64,000 nt of DNA from Prosthecobacter sp. (GCA_017853885.1 JAFMIR010000002.1:62001-126000); one strand, 5' to 3'. Shown: positions 1 to 9,277, counted from the first letter of the stretch. Notes: generated by a model from the letters alone, not told the origin. A program made the numbers and translations.

Positions 1-2
1 AT

Positions 3-773
3 GCGGTCAAGGCTGGTGCCGTGGTGGTGGACAATTCTTCCTACTTTCGACAAGATCCAAACACTCCTCTCGTCGTGCCGGAGATCAACGCCGCCGATGT
101 GAAGTCTCATCAGGGCATCATCGCGAATCCAAACTGCACCACCGCCATTTCGCTCATGGCGCTGTATCCGTTGCATCAGGCTTTTGGTGTGAAGCGCATC
201 TTTGCCTCCAGTTACCAAGCTGTTTCCGGGACAGGTGCGCAGGCCATTGAAGAGTTGGCGAACCAGTCCCGCGAATGGGCTGGTCAGAACCGTGCGTGGG
301 ATGCTGCGAAGTTGGAAAGCAAGCCGCAGGTCTATCCTCATCAGATCGCCTTCAACGCCATCCCGCATGTGGATAGCTTTCTTGAAAGCGGATACACGAA
401 GGAAGAGATGAAGATGGAGAATGAGGGTCGCAAGATCATGCATCACCCAGGTTTCCGTGCCTCTGTGACCTGCGTTCGCATCCCCGTCTTCCGTGCTCAC
501 AGCATCGCCATCAGTGCCGAGTTTGAAAAGCCAGTTACTGTCGAAGCCGCCCGGGAAGTGTTATCGAAGGCTCGAGGGCTTGATGTGATCGATGATCCTG
601 CCACCAAGCAGTATCCGCTCGCGCTCGACATTGCCGGCCGTGATAACTGCGCCGTGGGCCGTTTGCGTAGCGATTGCGCCTTGGATAACGGTCTTGCCTT
701 CTGGGTCGTTGGTGATCAGCTCCTCAAAGGTGCAGCACTGAATGCTGTGCAGATCGCTGAGTGTCTATTGTGA
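3..773 (+). CDS. asd: Aspartate-semialdehyde dehydrogenase, C-terminal part (5' end outside the window)
   Basis: The enzyme reduces aspartyl-4-phosphate to aspartate semialdehyde with NADPH, in the shared route to lysine/diaminopimelate, threonine and methionine. The reading frame is open from the first bases, so the N-terminal NADP-binding part lies upstream of the window. About 256 residues are visible. The active-site motif ANPNCTT with its catalytic Cys, and the later HPGFRASVTCVR segment with substrate-binding His/Arg residues, are intact. The C-terminus (WVVGDQLLKGAALNAVQIAE) is typical of the family. The truncation is only the window edge. The next gene starts about 240 bp downstream, so it is probably a separate transcript. 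Confidence 0.95.
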   Translation, partial: AVKAGAVVVDNSSYFRQDPNTPLVVPEINAADVKSHQGIIANPNCTTAISLMALYPLHQAFGVKRIFASSYQAVSGTGAQAIEELANQSREWAGQNRAWDAAKLESKPQVYPHQIAFNAIPHVDSFLESGYTKEEMKMENEGRKIMHHPGFRASVTCVRIPVFRAHSIAISAEFEKPVTVEAAREVLSKARGLDVIDDPATKQYPLALDIAGRDNCAVGRLRSDCALDNGLAFWVVGDQLLKGAALNAVQIAECLL

Positions 774-1011
774 GAAGTCCTTCGTACGGGACGCGAAGTT
801 TGCGGGCATGTGCAGCTGACCGTTCGTTTTCATGGCGAATCTTGCCTCATGCTGAAATGGCTCAGCCCTGAGCTCTGCGCTTGCCGCAACCGATGAAGGC
901 ATCCGGTTTCAGTGCAGAGGATGTTGATTTTTAGGAGCCTGCATGATGGAAAGCCTTAACTCGCGCTGTACTGTGGGTTGAGCATCTGCTTTTGATTTCC
1001 TCTATCATCCC
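774..1011. other. Intergenic region with a possible 12-codon reading frame
   Basis: This 238 bp gap holds no recognised RNA or terminator. A 12-codon frame, ATG at 943 to TGA at 981, is preceded by a good Shine-Dalgarno-like AGGAG about 7 bases upstream. It could be a leader peptide for the DUF1552 gene or chance. Only the spacing and the ribosome site support it. Confidence 0.2.
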
Positions 1012-2388
1012 ATGCAAACAGTCATCCATCGCCGCACCTGCCTTCGGGGCCTTGGGGCCTCATTAGGGCTTCCTTTGCTTGAAGCCATGGGCTGGGCGGA
1101 TGGCACCAAACTCAAATCCGCCTACAAGCCACCCGTGCGGCTCGGATTCATGTACATGCCGCATGGAGTGATCATGGACCAGTTTTGGCCGAAGTCACCC
1201 GAGAGCTTTCTTAAGTCGCCACCACCCGCGTTGCGTTCCCTGCGGCCAGTTTTGGAACAATGTCTCATGGTGAAGGGCATCTCTGGAGTGCCGATTGCAC
1301 CCTTCGGCAGCGCGCCGCACGCGCTGGAGCTTTCTACCTGGCTCACGGCCACGTTGCCTGATGCTGCGAAGCGGAACCAGATCCACATAGCCATTTCTGC
1401 AGACCAAATTTTTGCCAACTACCACGGTTCGCTCACCGCTCTGCCGTCGCTTGAACTCGCCACCATGCCTCAGACGCATAAGGAGAATCAAGAAGGTCTC
1501 AATGAGGGGTACTACTCTCATTGCAGCTTCCGCTCTCCCACTCAAGCGATGCCCGCAGAGATCAATCCACGCAGTGTGCTGAAACGCTTGTTCGGCAAAA
1601 CCAACCTGGGTGGACCATCCGCAGCGACCGACCCGCTCGATCGTCAAATGCTCGATTTGGTCATTGGTGGTGCAAAGGATCTGCGGCGCAAGCTGCCACA
1701 CGCTGACCAACAGAAATTGGATGAATATCTGGACAGCGTCCGCTCGGTCGAACGCCGCATCGCTGCCATCGAGCAACGGCAGAAGGAGGCAGCCCTGGAA
1801 AAGTCAGGCTTGGCCCCGAGCAAACGCAAGGCCAGTGACTCTCCTCCCATCGAGATCAAAATTCCGGAGGGTGATAAGCGTAGCGAATACATGCAGATCA
1901 TGTGCGATCTGACTGTGCTTGCCTTCCAGACTGATACCACCCGTGTCAGTACTTACATTGGGTCCACGCCGAATGGTGTCTCGTATCCGGAATTGGGCTT
2001 CAGTGATACACACCACGGCCCCACTCATCACAACAACGAAGCGGAAAAGGTTCGCAAAGTCGCTGCGATCACCCAATTCAACATTGATCAGTTCGCCTAC
2101 ATGGTGAAAAAAATGGCCTCGCTACGTGAGGGTGATGGCACGCTCCTCGATAACTGCATCATGATGTGGGGGAGTGGCCTCGAAGACGGCAACAAGCACA
2201 CACGCGAAAATCTACCCTTCATCATCGCAGGCAAGGGTGGTGGAAGTCTTCAGACCGGTCGATTTATTGACAGCGTGAAAGGCAATCAAGGGGATCTGCT
2301 CAGCACTTTGCTCAGTTGCAGTGGTGTGCCTCTCGACCGACCCATCGGCATTGCGACAAAGGAGATCAAGGAAATGATGAGAAGTTAG
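1012..2388 (+). CDS. DUF1552 family exported protein
   Basis: A 458-residue protein of the DUF1552 family, which is typical of Planctomycetes and Verrucomicrobia and has no established biochemical function. The N-terminus ([21 protein letters not shown]) resembles a twin-arginine signal, so export in folded form is likely. Family features visible are the MPHGV segment near residue 49, an internal charged helix around residues 225-275, and the C-terminal stretch [20 protein letters not shown] followed by [14 protein letters not shown]1552 genes often sit beside DUF1592/DUF1588/DUF1587 cytochrome-type genes. None is adjacent here, so this copy is solitary. It is preceded by a 238 bp gap and followed by 164 bp, so it is probably monocistronic. 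Confidence 0.88.
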   Translation: MQTVIHRRTCLRGLGASLGLPLLEAMGWADGTKLKSAYKPPVRLGFMYMPHGVIMDQFWPKSPESFLKSPPPALRSLRPVLEQCLMVKGISGVPIAPFGSAPHALELSTWLTATLPDAAKRNQIHIAISADQIFANYHGSLTALPSLELATMPQTHKENQEGLNEGYYSHCSFRSPTQAMPAEINPRSVLKRLFGKTNLGGPSAATDPLDRQMLDLVIGGAKDLRRKLPHADQQKLDEYLDSVRSVERRIAAIEQRQKEAALEKSGLAPSKRKASDSPPIEIKIPEGDKRSEYMQIMCDLTVLAFQTDTTRVSTYIGSTPNGVSYPELGFSDTHHGPTHHNNEAEKVRKVAAITQFNIDQFAYMVKKMASLREGDGTLLDNCIMMWGSGLEDGNKHTRENLPFIIAGKGGGSLQTGRFIDSVKGNQGDLLSTLLSCSGVPLDRPIGIATKEIKEMMRS

Positions 2389-2511
2389 TGCTTCATGAAG
2401 GCTGTTCTAAAGGTGGATTCAGGCTGTCGTTAGACTGGGTGAATGTCGTTTGGGCCGTTGAGAAGGCATGCGTGTAGGGGTAGGCGAATCTTCTGAAACG
2501 AATGCTGGATT

Positions 2512-2546
2512 TTGGGGGGAGCGTGCCATCATGATCATACCCCCAA
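2512..2546 (+). promoter_or_regulatory. GC-rich hairpin just upstream of the deacetylase start
   Basis: TTGGGGG (2512-2518) can pair with CCCCCAA (2540-2546) across a 21-base loop. The stem ends six bases before the ATG of the PIG-L-like gene. The G-run (GGGGGGAG) is the only Shine-Dalgarno-like sequence nearby, and it is both far from the ATG and inside the stem. The hairpin might limit translation. No RNA family is recognised. Confidence 0.25.
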
Positions 2547-2552
2547 CCCACC

Positions 2553-3401
2553 ATGCAATTTCGCCACCCCAAGCACGACATTTTCATCCCCGACAACACC
2601 GATCCTATCGCCGCGCTGCGGCGTGTGACGCATCTGGGTATCGTTTCCCATCAAGACGACTTGGAGATTGCAGCTTATCACGGCATCACAGAGTGTTTCC
2701 ATGAGAAGGACAAGTGGTTTGGCGGTGTGGTGGTCACTGATGGAGCGGGTAGCCCACGCAAAGGGGCCTATGCGAATTACACAGACGAGGAGATGCAGAA
2801 GGTACGCCTGCATGAGCAACGCAAGGCGGCGTTCGTGGGTGAGTACAGCATTCAGATCCAACTGGGCTACCCTAGTGATGACGTGAAAAAGCCGGGCTTT
2901 GAACCGTGTGTTACCGACCTGAAATACATCTTGGAGCATGCTCAGCCGGAGTTTTTGTATCTGCATAATCCCTGTGATCGTCATGACACGCACGTGGCCA
3001 CCCTAGTGCGTTGCATCGAGGCCATTCGCTCCATGCCGCACAAGATGCGTCCGAAGAAAGTCTATGGCTGCGAAGTTTGGCGGAAGCTGGACTGGCTGAT
3101 GACCGACGACAAGGTGATGATGAGTGTGGACAAGCATCCGCATCTGCTGCGCCCTCTGCTGGGGGTTTTTGACAGCCAAATCGCGGGCGGCAAGCGCTAC
3201 GACTTGGCTGAGGAGGGCCTGCGCCATGCTAACGCCACCTACTTCGACTCCCACACAACGGACAAGGCGACCCTGCTAAACTTTGCCATGGATCTCTCAC
3301 CGTTGGTCGAGGATGATCAATTGGACATCGAACAGTTCTCCACCGCTTTTGTCCGTCGCTTGGAGGCTGATGTGAGCGAGCGTGTGCGTCGCTTCATCTG
3401 A
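2553..3401 (+). CDS. PIG-L/LmbE-type zinc deacetylase
   Basis: A 282-residue protein of the PIG-L (LmbE-like) superfamily. These are zinc enzymes that remove acetyl groups from N-acetylglucosaminyl compounds. The metal-binding motif appears as SHQDDLE (residues 32-38), a variant of the usual HPDDE with Gln for Pro. The second metal/catalytic segment is DRHDTHVA around residues 144-151. There is no signal peptide, so it should be cytoplasmic. The start at 2553 is forced because an in-frame stop lies 19 bases upstream, and no ribosome site stands at normal distance. The substrate is unknown. The nearby sialate esterase and nagA make an acetylated amino sugar plausible, but that is inference. 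Confidence 0.82.
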   Translation: MQFRHPKHDIFIPDNTDPIAALRRVTHLGIVSHQDDLEIAAYHGITECFHEKDKWFGGVVVTDGAGSPRKGAYANYTDEEMQKVRLHEQRKAAFVGEYSIQIQLGYPSDDVKKPGFEPCVTDLKYILEHAQPEFLYLHNPCDRHDTHVATLVRCIEAIRSMPHKMRPKKVYGCEVWRKLDWLMTDDKVMMSVDKHPHLLRPLLGVFDSQIAGGKRYDLAEEGLRHANATYFDSHTTDKATLLNFAMDLSPLVEDDQLDIEQFSTAFVRRLEADVSERVRRFI

Positions 3402-3515
3402 GAAACAGCCTAGAGGGCATGTCTGGAAAGGATCTCGTTCGTCCTAGGGATTGAGGGATGAATCTAAATTCAATAACCGTGAAAATTGGCTCGATCTTCA
3501 TCGTTAGAGCAGCGC

Positions 3516-4181
3516 ATGAAATTTCCTGTCTTGCTCGCAGCCTCATGGCTTTCGCTATCTTCTTTGATACACGCTGCCAATGCCGGTTATCAATCGGAGC
3601 TCTTCAAAAGCCTCAAACTCGTTTATGAAGACACTTTTGATGCCGAAACCATCAATGACGAATTTTGGGAGGTTCGGCAAAAAACCACATGGGTTGCTAG
3701 AGACGGCATGTTAAACGGCAGCCAGTCGTCGAAAGAGTATCAGTCTATGAAAAAGGTAAGTAACGATCCCTCGCATGCGGGTCTGAAGCCGGTCATCTGG
3801 CTCAAAAAAGTGCCGGAGAACTTTGTTTGTGCCATGCGTGTGCGCTATGACGCCAAAGCTCATCAAAAAGGATTCCCGCTCCTAGATCTTGGCCATCACA
3901 TCCACACCATCAGCTTTGGCGAAAAGGTCACCACGCTGACGATCAAGAAGGATGTGGAGAAAATCGCCGTCGAAGCCCCGATCTTTGCGCTCAACCAATG
4001 GCATGATGTCACCATCGAGCTCAAGAAGGGTGCCATTCTTCTTCAAATAGATGGCGTAAAGCACCTTTTCGAAAGCAAGAACATCGATATGACCGGTCAC
4101 GCACAGATCGACTTCAAAGCCATCGACTTTGGCACCTGCCAGATTGATTCGATCAAGTTGTGGGAAGGGCTTAATGAATGA
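3516..4181 (+). CDS. Exported LamG/DUF1080-like sandwich protein of unknown function
   Basis: A 221-residue protein with a clear Sec signal peptide (MKFPVLLAASWLSLSSLIHA). The ATG at 3516 is preferred over a TTG at 3486 because it starts exactly at the signal peptide. The mature part has the pattern of a concanavalin-like beta sandwich. It has an early YEDTFD segment, a DGMLNGS turn, a repeated alternation of beta strands, then NQWHDVTIELKKG and a closing KLWEG. This resembles DUF1080/LamG domains that bind carbohydrate in PVC bacteria, though the family match is by pattern only. It ends eight bases after an alternative start of the following esterase gene, so the two are probably co-transcribed. 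Confidence 0.6.
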   Translation: MKFPVLLAASWLSLSSLIHAANAGYQSELFKSLKLVYEDTFDAETINDEFWEVRQKTTWVARDGMLNGSQSSKEYQSMKKVSNDPSHAGLKPVIWLKKVPENFVCAMRVRYDAKAHQKGFPLLDLGHHIHTISFGEKVTTLTIKKDVEKIAVEAPIFALNQWHDVTIELKKGAILLQIDGVKHLFESKNIDMTGHAQIDFKAIDFGTCQIDSIKLWEGLNE

Positions 4182-4221
4182 TGGGCGTTTCAGGAATCTT
4201 CACATTTTAATCCATCCTGCT

Positions 4222-5940
4222 ATGAGATGTATTGTTTTCCTTATTTGTCTTACTCCCGGCTTCCTGTTCGCGGAGTTGACAGTGCCGCACTTCTTCTCGG
4301 ATCACATGATTCTGCAGCGTGAACGTGCCGCAGCGATTTGGGGTAAGGCGGATGCGAGCGTGGAGGTTATGGTTTCCTTCAAAGGAAAGTCGTCGACAGC
4401 TAAAGCAGCAGCGGACGGCAGGTGGCGTGCTTACATTGAGACGGGTGCGGCGGATGCAAAGGGCGCTGTATTGACGATCTCGACGAGCGCGGACAAGATC
4501 GAAATTCAGGATGTTTTGGTTGGTGAGGTTTGGTTCGCGTCAGGGCAATCGAATATGTTTTACACGATGAACCGTTCGCCGGAGTATGCCCGGCTCATCG
4601 CAGAGTCGAATCATCCGGCGCTACGCATGTTCAACGCGCCGCTGGTGACCGCGGATCAGAATCAGGATGATATCACCGGTGCATGGTTGTCAGCGATGCC
4701 GGAGACGGTGGCGGATTATTCGGCAGTGGCGTTCTTTTTTGCGCGAAAGCTACATTTGGAGCTTGGTGTGCCCGTCGGTGTGATCAAATCCGCGTGGGGT
4801 GGCAAGCCTGTGGAGACATTCACGAGTCGTGAGGCGCTAAATACGCTGCCGGGAACGAAGGCACTCGTCGATCAGATGTTAAAGGAAGAAGCTGGCTTTG
4901 ATCAGGCCAAGGCGGATGCGGCATACAGGATAAAAATGGAACAGTGGAAGGCTGAGACGGCTGCTGCGAAAGGTAAAACGGTTGGCAATCGCAAGCGGCT
5001 ACCCAAGAAGCCGGATGCGCCGAAACGCCCGCTGCTTACCGAGGGCAAGCCGGGTGTGCTTTATGCTTCAATGATTCACCCGTTTGTCGGTTACACCATG
5101 CGCGGGGCGATTTGGTATCAGGGTGAAGGCAATGCAAAGCCCGGCGCGGTGCCATACGACCAAACGCTGCCATTGATGATCAACGACTGGCGCAAGCGTT
5201 GGGGTGATGATTTTTCCTTTTACTACGTGCAGCTCGCAAGTTTCCGAGCGCCATCGACGGAGCCGGGCACGCCGGATGCGTGGGCGCTTTGCCAAGATCG
5301 CATGCGTCGCGTGCTCGCGACGACGCCCAAGACCGGCATGGCGATCACGAACGATGTCGGCGAAGCGAATGACATCCATCCGAAGAACAAAAAAGACCCC
5401 GGCGAGCGTCTCGCACGCTGGGCGTTGGCGAAGGATTACGGCAAAGAGCTGATCTATTCCGGGCCGCTCTTCAAATCGAGCGAGGTAAAGGGTGGTGCGA
5501 TCCGTGTGACCTTCGATCAGGCCGGTGATGGCCTCAAATCACGCGATGGCGGCGCGTTGAAGCGTTTCGAGATCGCTGGAGGCGACAAGAAGTGGAACTG
5601 GGCCGACGCGAAGATCGACGGCAAGGACGCCGTGCTTGTGAGCAGCGCTGAGGTAAAGCAACCTATGGCCGTTCGCTATGCCTGGGCTGCGAATCCCGAA
5701 GGCGCGAACCTCATGAACAGCGACGGTTTGCCTGCCTCCGTCTTCCGCACAGACGATTGGGATGATGTGGAGATTCAAGTGGATTCATCCACGAATGAGC
5801 GTCGTGCGCTGGCGGATGAAATCAAAACCATCGCCGCTGAGCGGAACAAACATGACAAAAAGAGCGTGGAATACCAGGTGCTGCAAAAGAAGCTCCAACC
5901 GCTAATGGAGAAGTTTAAGGCGACCGCGCCGAAGAAGTAA
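4222..5940 (+). CDS. Sialate O-acetylesterase family protein (SGNH fold)
   Basis: This protein probably removes O-acetyl groups from sialic acids or similar acetylated sugars outside the cytoplasm. From the ATG at 4222 it has 572 residues and starts with a signal peptide (MRCIVFLICLTPGFLFA). An ATG at 4174 overlapping the previous gene is the alternative. The early segment PHFFSDHMILQRE is diagnostic of the family. The catalytic Ser lies in the block ASGQSNMFY, and the late catalytic block is NDIHPKNKKDPGERLARWAL with Asp and His. An insertion rich in Lys and Ala (about residues 220-270) precedes GAIWYQGE, and the C-terminus is a charged helix. It lies downstream of an exported sandwich protein and ends at a large inverted repeat. 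Confidence 0.85.
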   Translation: MRCIVFLICLTPGFLFAELTVPHFFSDHMILQRERAAAIWGKADASVEVMVSFKGKSSTAKAAADGRWRAYIETGAADAKGAVLTISTSADKIEIQDVLVGEVWFASGQSNMFYTMNRSPEYARLIAESNHPALRMFNAPLVTADQNQDDITGAWLSAMPETVADYSAVAFFFARKLHLELGVPVGVIKSAWGGKPVETFTSREALNTLPGTKALVDQMLKEEAGFDQAKADAAYRIKMEQWKAETAAAKGKTVGNRKRLPKKPDAPKRPLLTEGKPGVLYASMIHPFVGYTMRGAIWYQGEGNAKPGAVPYDQTLPLMINDWRKRWGDDFSFYYVQLASFRAPSTEPGTPDAWALCQDRMRRVLATTPKTGMAITNDVGEANDIHPKNKKDPGERLARWALAKDYGKELIYSGPLFKSSEVKGGAIRVTFDQAGDGLKSRDGGALKRFEIAGGDKKWNWADAKIDGKDAVLVSSAEVKQPMAVRYAWAANPEGANLMNSDGLPASVFRTDDWDDVEIQVDSSTNERRALADEIKTIAAERNKHDKKSVEYQVLQKKLQPLMEKFKATAPKK

Positions 5941-5942
5941 GC

Positions 5943-6013
5943 AGTAGCATAGGTTTTCTAGCCTGTGCTCATAAGAGACTAGAAGAAGCACAGGCTAGAA
6001 AGCCCATGCTACT
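5943..6013. terminator. Near-perfect 27-bp inverted repeat between convergent genes
   Basis: Arms at 5943-5969 and 5987-6013 match at 25 of 27 positions around a 17-base loop. The arms fill the gap between the stop codons of the esterase (+) and the helicase (-). This fits a bidirectional transcription terminator, although there is no clean T-run. The length and regularity also fit a REP-like or miniature mobile palindrome. I noticed no second copy elsewhere in the window. Confidence 0.6.
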
Positions 6014-7134
6014 TACCGCCGCCACTCTTTGAACTCGACGCGGAGTTTTTGAGCAAGCGCGTTGAGCTGGGGCTTCTCCTGAGGTTCGATCAAGGCTAGG
6101 GACATGCCCTTGTTGCCGGCGCGGGCGGTGCGGCCGCTGCGGTGGGTGTAGTATTCGAGCTGGTCGGGGAGCTGATGATGCAGCACAAAGCTCAGGCCGG
6201 CGACGTCGATGCCGCGCGCGGCAACGTCGGTCGCTATGAGGAAAGGCACTCGCTCTTTTTTGAAGGCCCGCATGACCTTGTCGCGATCGCGCTGGGCGAG
6301 GTCGCCTTGAAGGACCTCAACGTGGATGCCGGCCTCGCGGAGTTCCTCGCCGAGGCGGATGGCGCCGTATTTGGTGCGGCAGAAAATGAGGCCTCGTTCC
6401 TCGTGGCGGCGTTTGAGGAAGTTCACGATGAAGCCGGTTTTTTCCGCGCGGGGGCATAGCGAGTAGCGGTGGTCGATGTCACGGTTCACCACCTGCTCGG
6501 AGTCGATCTGAATGCGTTGCGCACTGGGGGACATGCAGCCTTTGATCAGGTCGCCTACGACATCAGGAAAGGTGGCGGAGAAGAGCCAGGTGCTACGGCG
6601 CATGGCGGCAATCTTCAAGATTTCGACGATGTGCTTCTTAAACCCCATGCTCAGCATCTCGTCTGCCTCGTCGAGCACGGCGTAGCGTACGAATTCAAGT
6701 GTTAGGGCATCTTTTTCGAGCAGCTCAGTTAGACGTCCCGGCGTGGCGACAAGGATTTGAGTCGGCCGGCGTAGGCGTTCGATCTGCAGATCGATCTTGT
6801 CGCCGCCGCAGGCCACCTCGATAAAATTTTTTTTACCGCTGTATTTTGTGTAGCGGAAGAGCTGCTTGCCGATCTGTTTAGCTAGCTCGCGAGTAGGAGA
6901 CAGCACGAGAGCCTGGATGTCGCGGTTCGTCGAATCGATCTTCATGAGAAGCGGCAGACCGAAGGCGGCGGTTTTGCCCGTGCCCGTTTGTGCCTGCGCG
7001 ATGAGATCGTTGCTGTTTTGGATCAAAAACGGTATGACTTGCTCTTGCACCGGAGTCGGCGTGACGATGCCGAGATCTTCTAGCCCACGGATCAGATCGT
7101 GGGAGACGCCGAGTTGGAGAAAGGGATGGGACAT
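6013..7134 (-). CDS. DEAD-box ATP-dependent RNA helicase
   Basis: A 373-residue RNA-remodelling ATPase with both RecA-like lobes and almost no tail, so close to a minimal DEAD-box core. Visible motifs are the Q-motif region (PTPVQEQVIPFL), motif I AQTGTGKT, motif Ia PTRELAKQ, TPGRL, motif II DEAD in VLDEADEML, motif III SAT in LFSATFP, then ATDVAARGID and HRSGRTARAG (V and VI). The start at 7134 is chosen because AGGAG stands 9 bases upstream and the family N-terminus (MSHPFLQLGV) begins there. A longer frame runs to 7218. It is divergent from nagA across about 150 bp. The short form resembles RhlE/DbpA-type helicases used in ribosome assembly or cold adaptation, which is inference. Confidence 0.93.
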   Translation of the reverse strand: MSHPFLQLGVSHDLIRGLEDLGIVTPTPVQEQVIPFLIQNSNDLIAQAQTGTGKTAAFGLPLLMKIDSTNRDIQALVLSPTRELAKQIGKQLFRYTKYSGKKNFIEVACGGDKIDLQIERLRRPTQILVATPGRLTELLEKDALTLEFVRYAVLDEADEMLSMGFKKHIVEILKIAAMRRSTWLFSATFPDVVGDLIKGCMSPSAQRIQIDSEQVVNRDIDHRYSLCPRAEKTGFIVNFLKRRHEERGLIFCRTKYGAIRLGEELREAGIHVEVLQGDLAQRDRDKVMRAFKKERVPFLIATDVAARGIDVAGLSFVLHHQLPDQLEYYTHRSGRTARAGNKGMSLALIEPQEKPQLNALAQKLRVEFKEWRR

Positions 7135-7286
7135 GGCTCTTCTCCTGCGCCCGGATGGGTTAGATGCCAAGGAAAGAAATGAATGGTCTGAGGCATAGGC
7201 GAAAAAGATCGCTCCCAATTCTTGTCTTGTCGCTATTGGCGCCTAGACCCAATGGACAAAAGGGCGTTCGCTCGCTTGAATTCTGT

Positions 7287-8483
7287 ATGAAGCCTCTTCT
7301 TTTCCGAAATCTCACCGCTATTTTGCCAGATTGCCTCGTAGATGAGGCATGGGTCCTCTGCGAAAAGGGTAAGATCGTATCGGTTTCGAAGAAGAGACCG
7401 AAGATGGCGCGTGAGTTCGAAGTGATCGACGGTAGCGGTGGCTATCTAGCGCCAGGCTTTATCGACATGCATGTTCATGGCGGTGACGGCGCTGATTTCA
7501 TGGATGGGACGAGCGAGGCGGTCCGCGTGGCGTGCCGGGCGCATGCACGACATGGGACAACGACGATTTTTCCAACGACCACGACGGGCTCGCCGGAGCA
7601 AATTCACGCGATGCTGGATGCGGTCAAGACAGTGAAAAGTGAGAAGTGCTTGATGAACGGCGCACGGATTGAGGGGGTTCATCTTTACGGACCTTTCTTT
7701 GCGGAGGACAAGGTGGGCTGTCATTCGGTGTCGGGCCGGCGGCAGCCGGTCGCAGCGGAGTATCGTGCTTACTTTGAAAGCGGGCTTGTGCGCATCGCCA
7801 CATGCGCAGCAGAACTGCCGGGAGCGATCGAGTTTTATCATGAGGCGAAGAAAAGGCGCTGCCTAATCACCTGTGGTCATTCAAATGCCAGCTGGCCAGA
7901 GATGGTGGCTGCGTTCAAGGCCGGAATGCGGCACGTGGATCACTTTTGGTGCGCGATGAGCAATGTGGCATCTGTGCGCTCACGGCTTGGTGTGCCGATG
8001 CGCGGTAGCATGCTGGAATTCGTGCTCGGAACGGCGGACATGAGCACGGAAGTGATCGCGGATGGCTGCCATCTCGCGCCGGAGCTACTTGACTTCGCCT
8101 TTCGGCTCAAAGGTCCGCGCAAGCTCTGCCTCGTGACAGATGCTAACCGGGCACTAGACCTGCCACCGGGGAATTATCGCTTTGGCGCGGTGGCGGATGG
8201 CTCGTGGTTCGAGAGCGATGGTCGTGTGGGCTGGTCTCAGGGGCGCACGAGCCTCGCCAGCAGCATCGTAGGCATGGATCACATGATGCGGCAGATGAAA
8301 CGTGATACCTCCGCAACGCTGCCGGAGGTCGTGCGCATGGCCAGCCTCACGCCCGCTGAGCTCACAGGCATTGCGAAGCGCACAGGAAGCCTTGAAGCAG
8401 GGAAAAACGCCGATGTAGTGCTTTTGAGCCGCAAACTTGAGGTGCGAAGCGTTTTCATCGGTGGTGTCGAATTGCAAACGTAG
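7287..8483 (+). CDS. nagA: N-acetylglucosamine-6-phosphate deacetylase homologue with an altered metal site
   Basis: NagA converts GlcNAc-6-phosphate to glucosamine-6-phosphate and acetate in the cytoplasm. The 398-residue frame fits the amidohydrolase family. It has HxH (MHVHGG, His62/His64), GHSNA for one metal-binding His, a later His in MRHVDHFWCAM, ADGCHL, and the catalytic Asp in LVTDAN. The oddity is GVHLYGPF at residues 130-137. The family has GxHLEGP, and its Glu ligates the metal; here that position is Tyr134 (codon TAC, 7686-7688). The start at 7287 is taken from family alignment, since the frame runs upstream to 7164. Activity could be changed or lost. No nagB or nagK is adjacent. 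Confidence 0.85.
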   Translation: MKPLLFRNLTAILPDCLVDEAWVLCEKGKIVSVSKKRPKMAREFEVIDGSGGYLAPGFIDMHVHGGDGADFMDGTSEAVRVACRAHARHGTTTIFPTTTTGSPEQIHAMLDAVKTVKSEKCLMNGARIEGVHLYGPFFAEDKVGCHSVSGRRQPVAAEYRAYFESGLVRIATCAAELPGAIEFYHEAKKRRCLITCGHSNASWPEMVAAFKAGMRHVDHFWCAMSNVASVRSRLGVPMRGSMLEFVLGTADMSTEVIADGCHLAPELLDFAFRLKGPRKLCLVTDANRALDLPPGNYRFGAVADGSWFESDGRVGWSQGRTSLASSIVGMDHMMRQMKRDTSATLPEVVRMASLTPAELTGIAKRTGSLEAGKNADVVLLSRKLEVRSVFIGGVELQT

Positions 8484-8641
8484 CTTGGTTTGCATGACAG
8501 CCTCATTTACGTTTTCGATTCCCACCTTTTGCTTTTGCTCGCTTCTGTCTACCTCTGAGACATGAAACACCCACCCGCTTTTTCAATGAAACTACCAAAA
8601 ATCTATGATTGGTTAGCGTTTATCGAAACAGTTCACCTTCT

Positions 8642-9265
8642 ATGAAAATCTTTTTTACCACATTTCTCGTCGTTTCCATGGTTCATGCCGATCCTGCGCC
8701 GCTTTTTGATGGCAAAACATTCGAGGGGTGGGAAGGGGATATTGGAGCCGTCTGGCGCATTGAGCAGGGAGCACTTGTGGCGGGTTCACTGGACAAAAAA
8801 CAGGAGAATAACAACTTTCTTGCCACTACAAGGAAGTATGGTGACTTCGAGTTGTCACTGAAGTGGAAGCTGGAAGGCACAGAGGGCTTTGTGAATGGTG
8901 GAGTGCAGTTCCGCACCGAGCGCATCCCGAATCATCATGAGGTTTCTGGCTATCAGGCGGATCTTGGCAAAGGCTACGATGGGGCGTTGTATGACGAAAG
9001 CCGCCGGAAAAAGATGCTCGCACAACCCTCACCTGAGCTGCTCGCGAAGGTACAAAAGCCACTGGGTGAGTGGAATGACTACCGCATCCGTGCGGAGGGC
9101 AACCATATTCAGATCTGGCTCAACGGCTTGCAGACAGTCGATTACACCGAGGCGGATCCTGGGATTGCCTCCTCGGGTATCATCGCTGTTCAGATCCATG
9201 GCAACGCCACCTCTATCGTGCGTTATAAAGACCTCATGATCGAGGAACTGCCCACCAAAAAGTAA
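8642..9265 (+). CDS. DUF1080 (3-keto-disaccharide hydrolase-type) exported protein
   Basis: A 207-residue secreted protein that starts with a signal peptide (MKIFFTTFLVVSMVHA), which fixes the ATG at 8642. The mature part has the DUF1080 hallmarks PLFDGKTFEGWEG, then WRIEQGALVAGS, DFELSLKWKLEG, NGGVQFRTER, and WNDYRIRAEGNHIQIWLNG. It forms a single concanavalin-like sandwich. Members are common in PVC bacteria and Bacteroidetes, and some hydrolyse 3-keto-glycosides. It lies 12 bp before the giant heme-binding protein, so the two are likely one transcript and could act together on an extracellular sugar. Confidence 0.88.
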   Translation: MKIFFTTFLVVSMVHADPAPLFDGKTFEGWEGDIGAVWRIEQGALVAGSLDKKQENNNFLATTRKYGDFELSLKWKLEGTEGFVNGGVQFRTERIPNHHEVSGYQADLGKGYDGALYDESRRKKMLAQPSPELLAKVQKPLGEWNDYRIRAEGNHIQIWLNGLQTVDYTEADPGIASSGIIAVQIHGNATSIVRYKDLMIEELPTKK

Positions 9266-9277
9266 TCAGCCCATCCC

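Noticed and set aside
943..981. Twelve-codon leader peptide before the DUF1552 gene
   Set aside because: It has a good ribosome site, but it is too short and carries no diagnostic codon run, so it is not claimed as a gene.
1195..1776. A 193-codon minus-strand open frame inside the DUF1552 gene
   Set aside because: It overlaps the conserved DUF1552 frame completely and has no recognisable feature.
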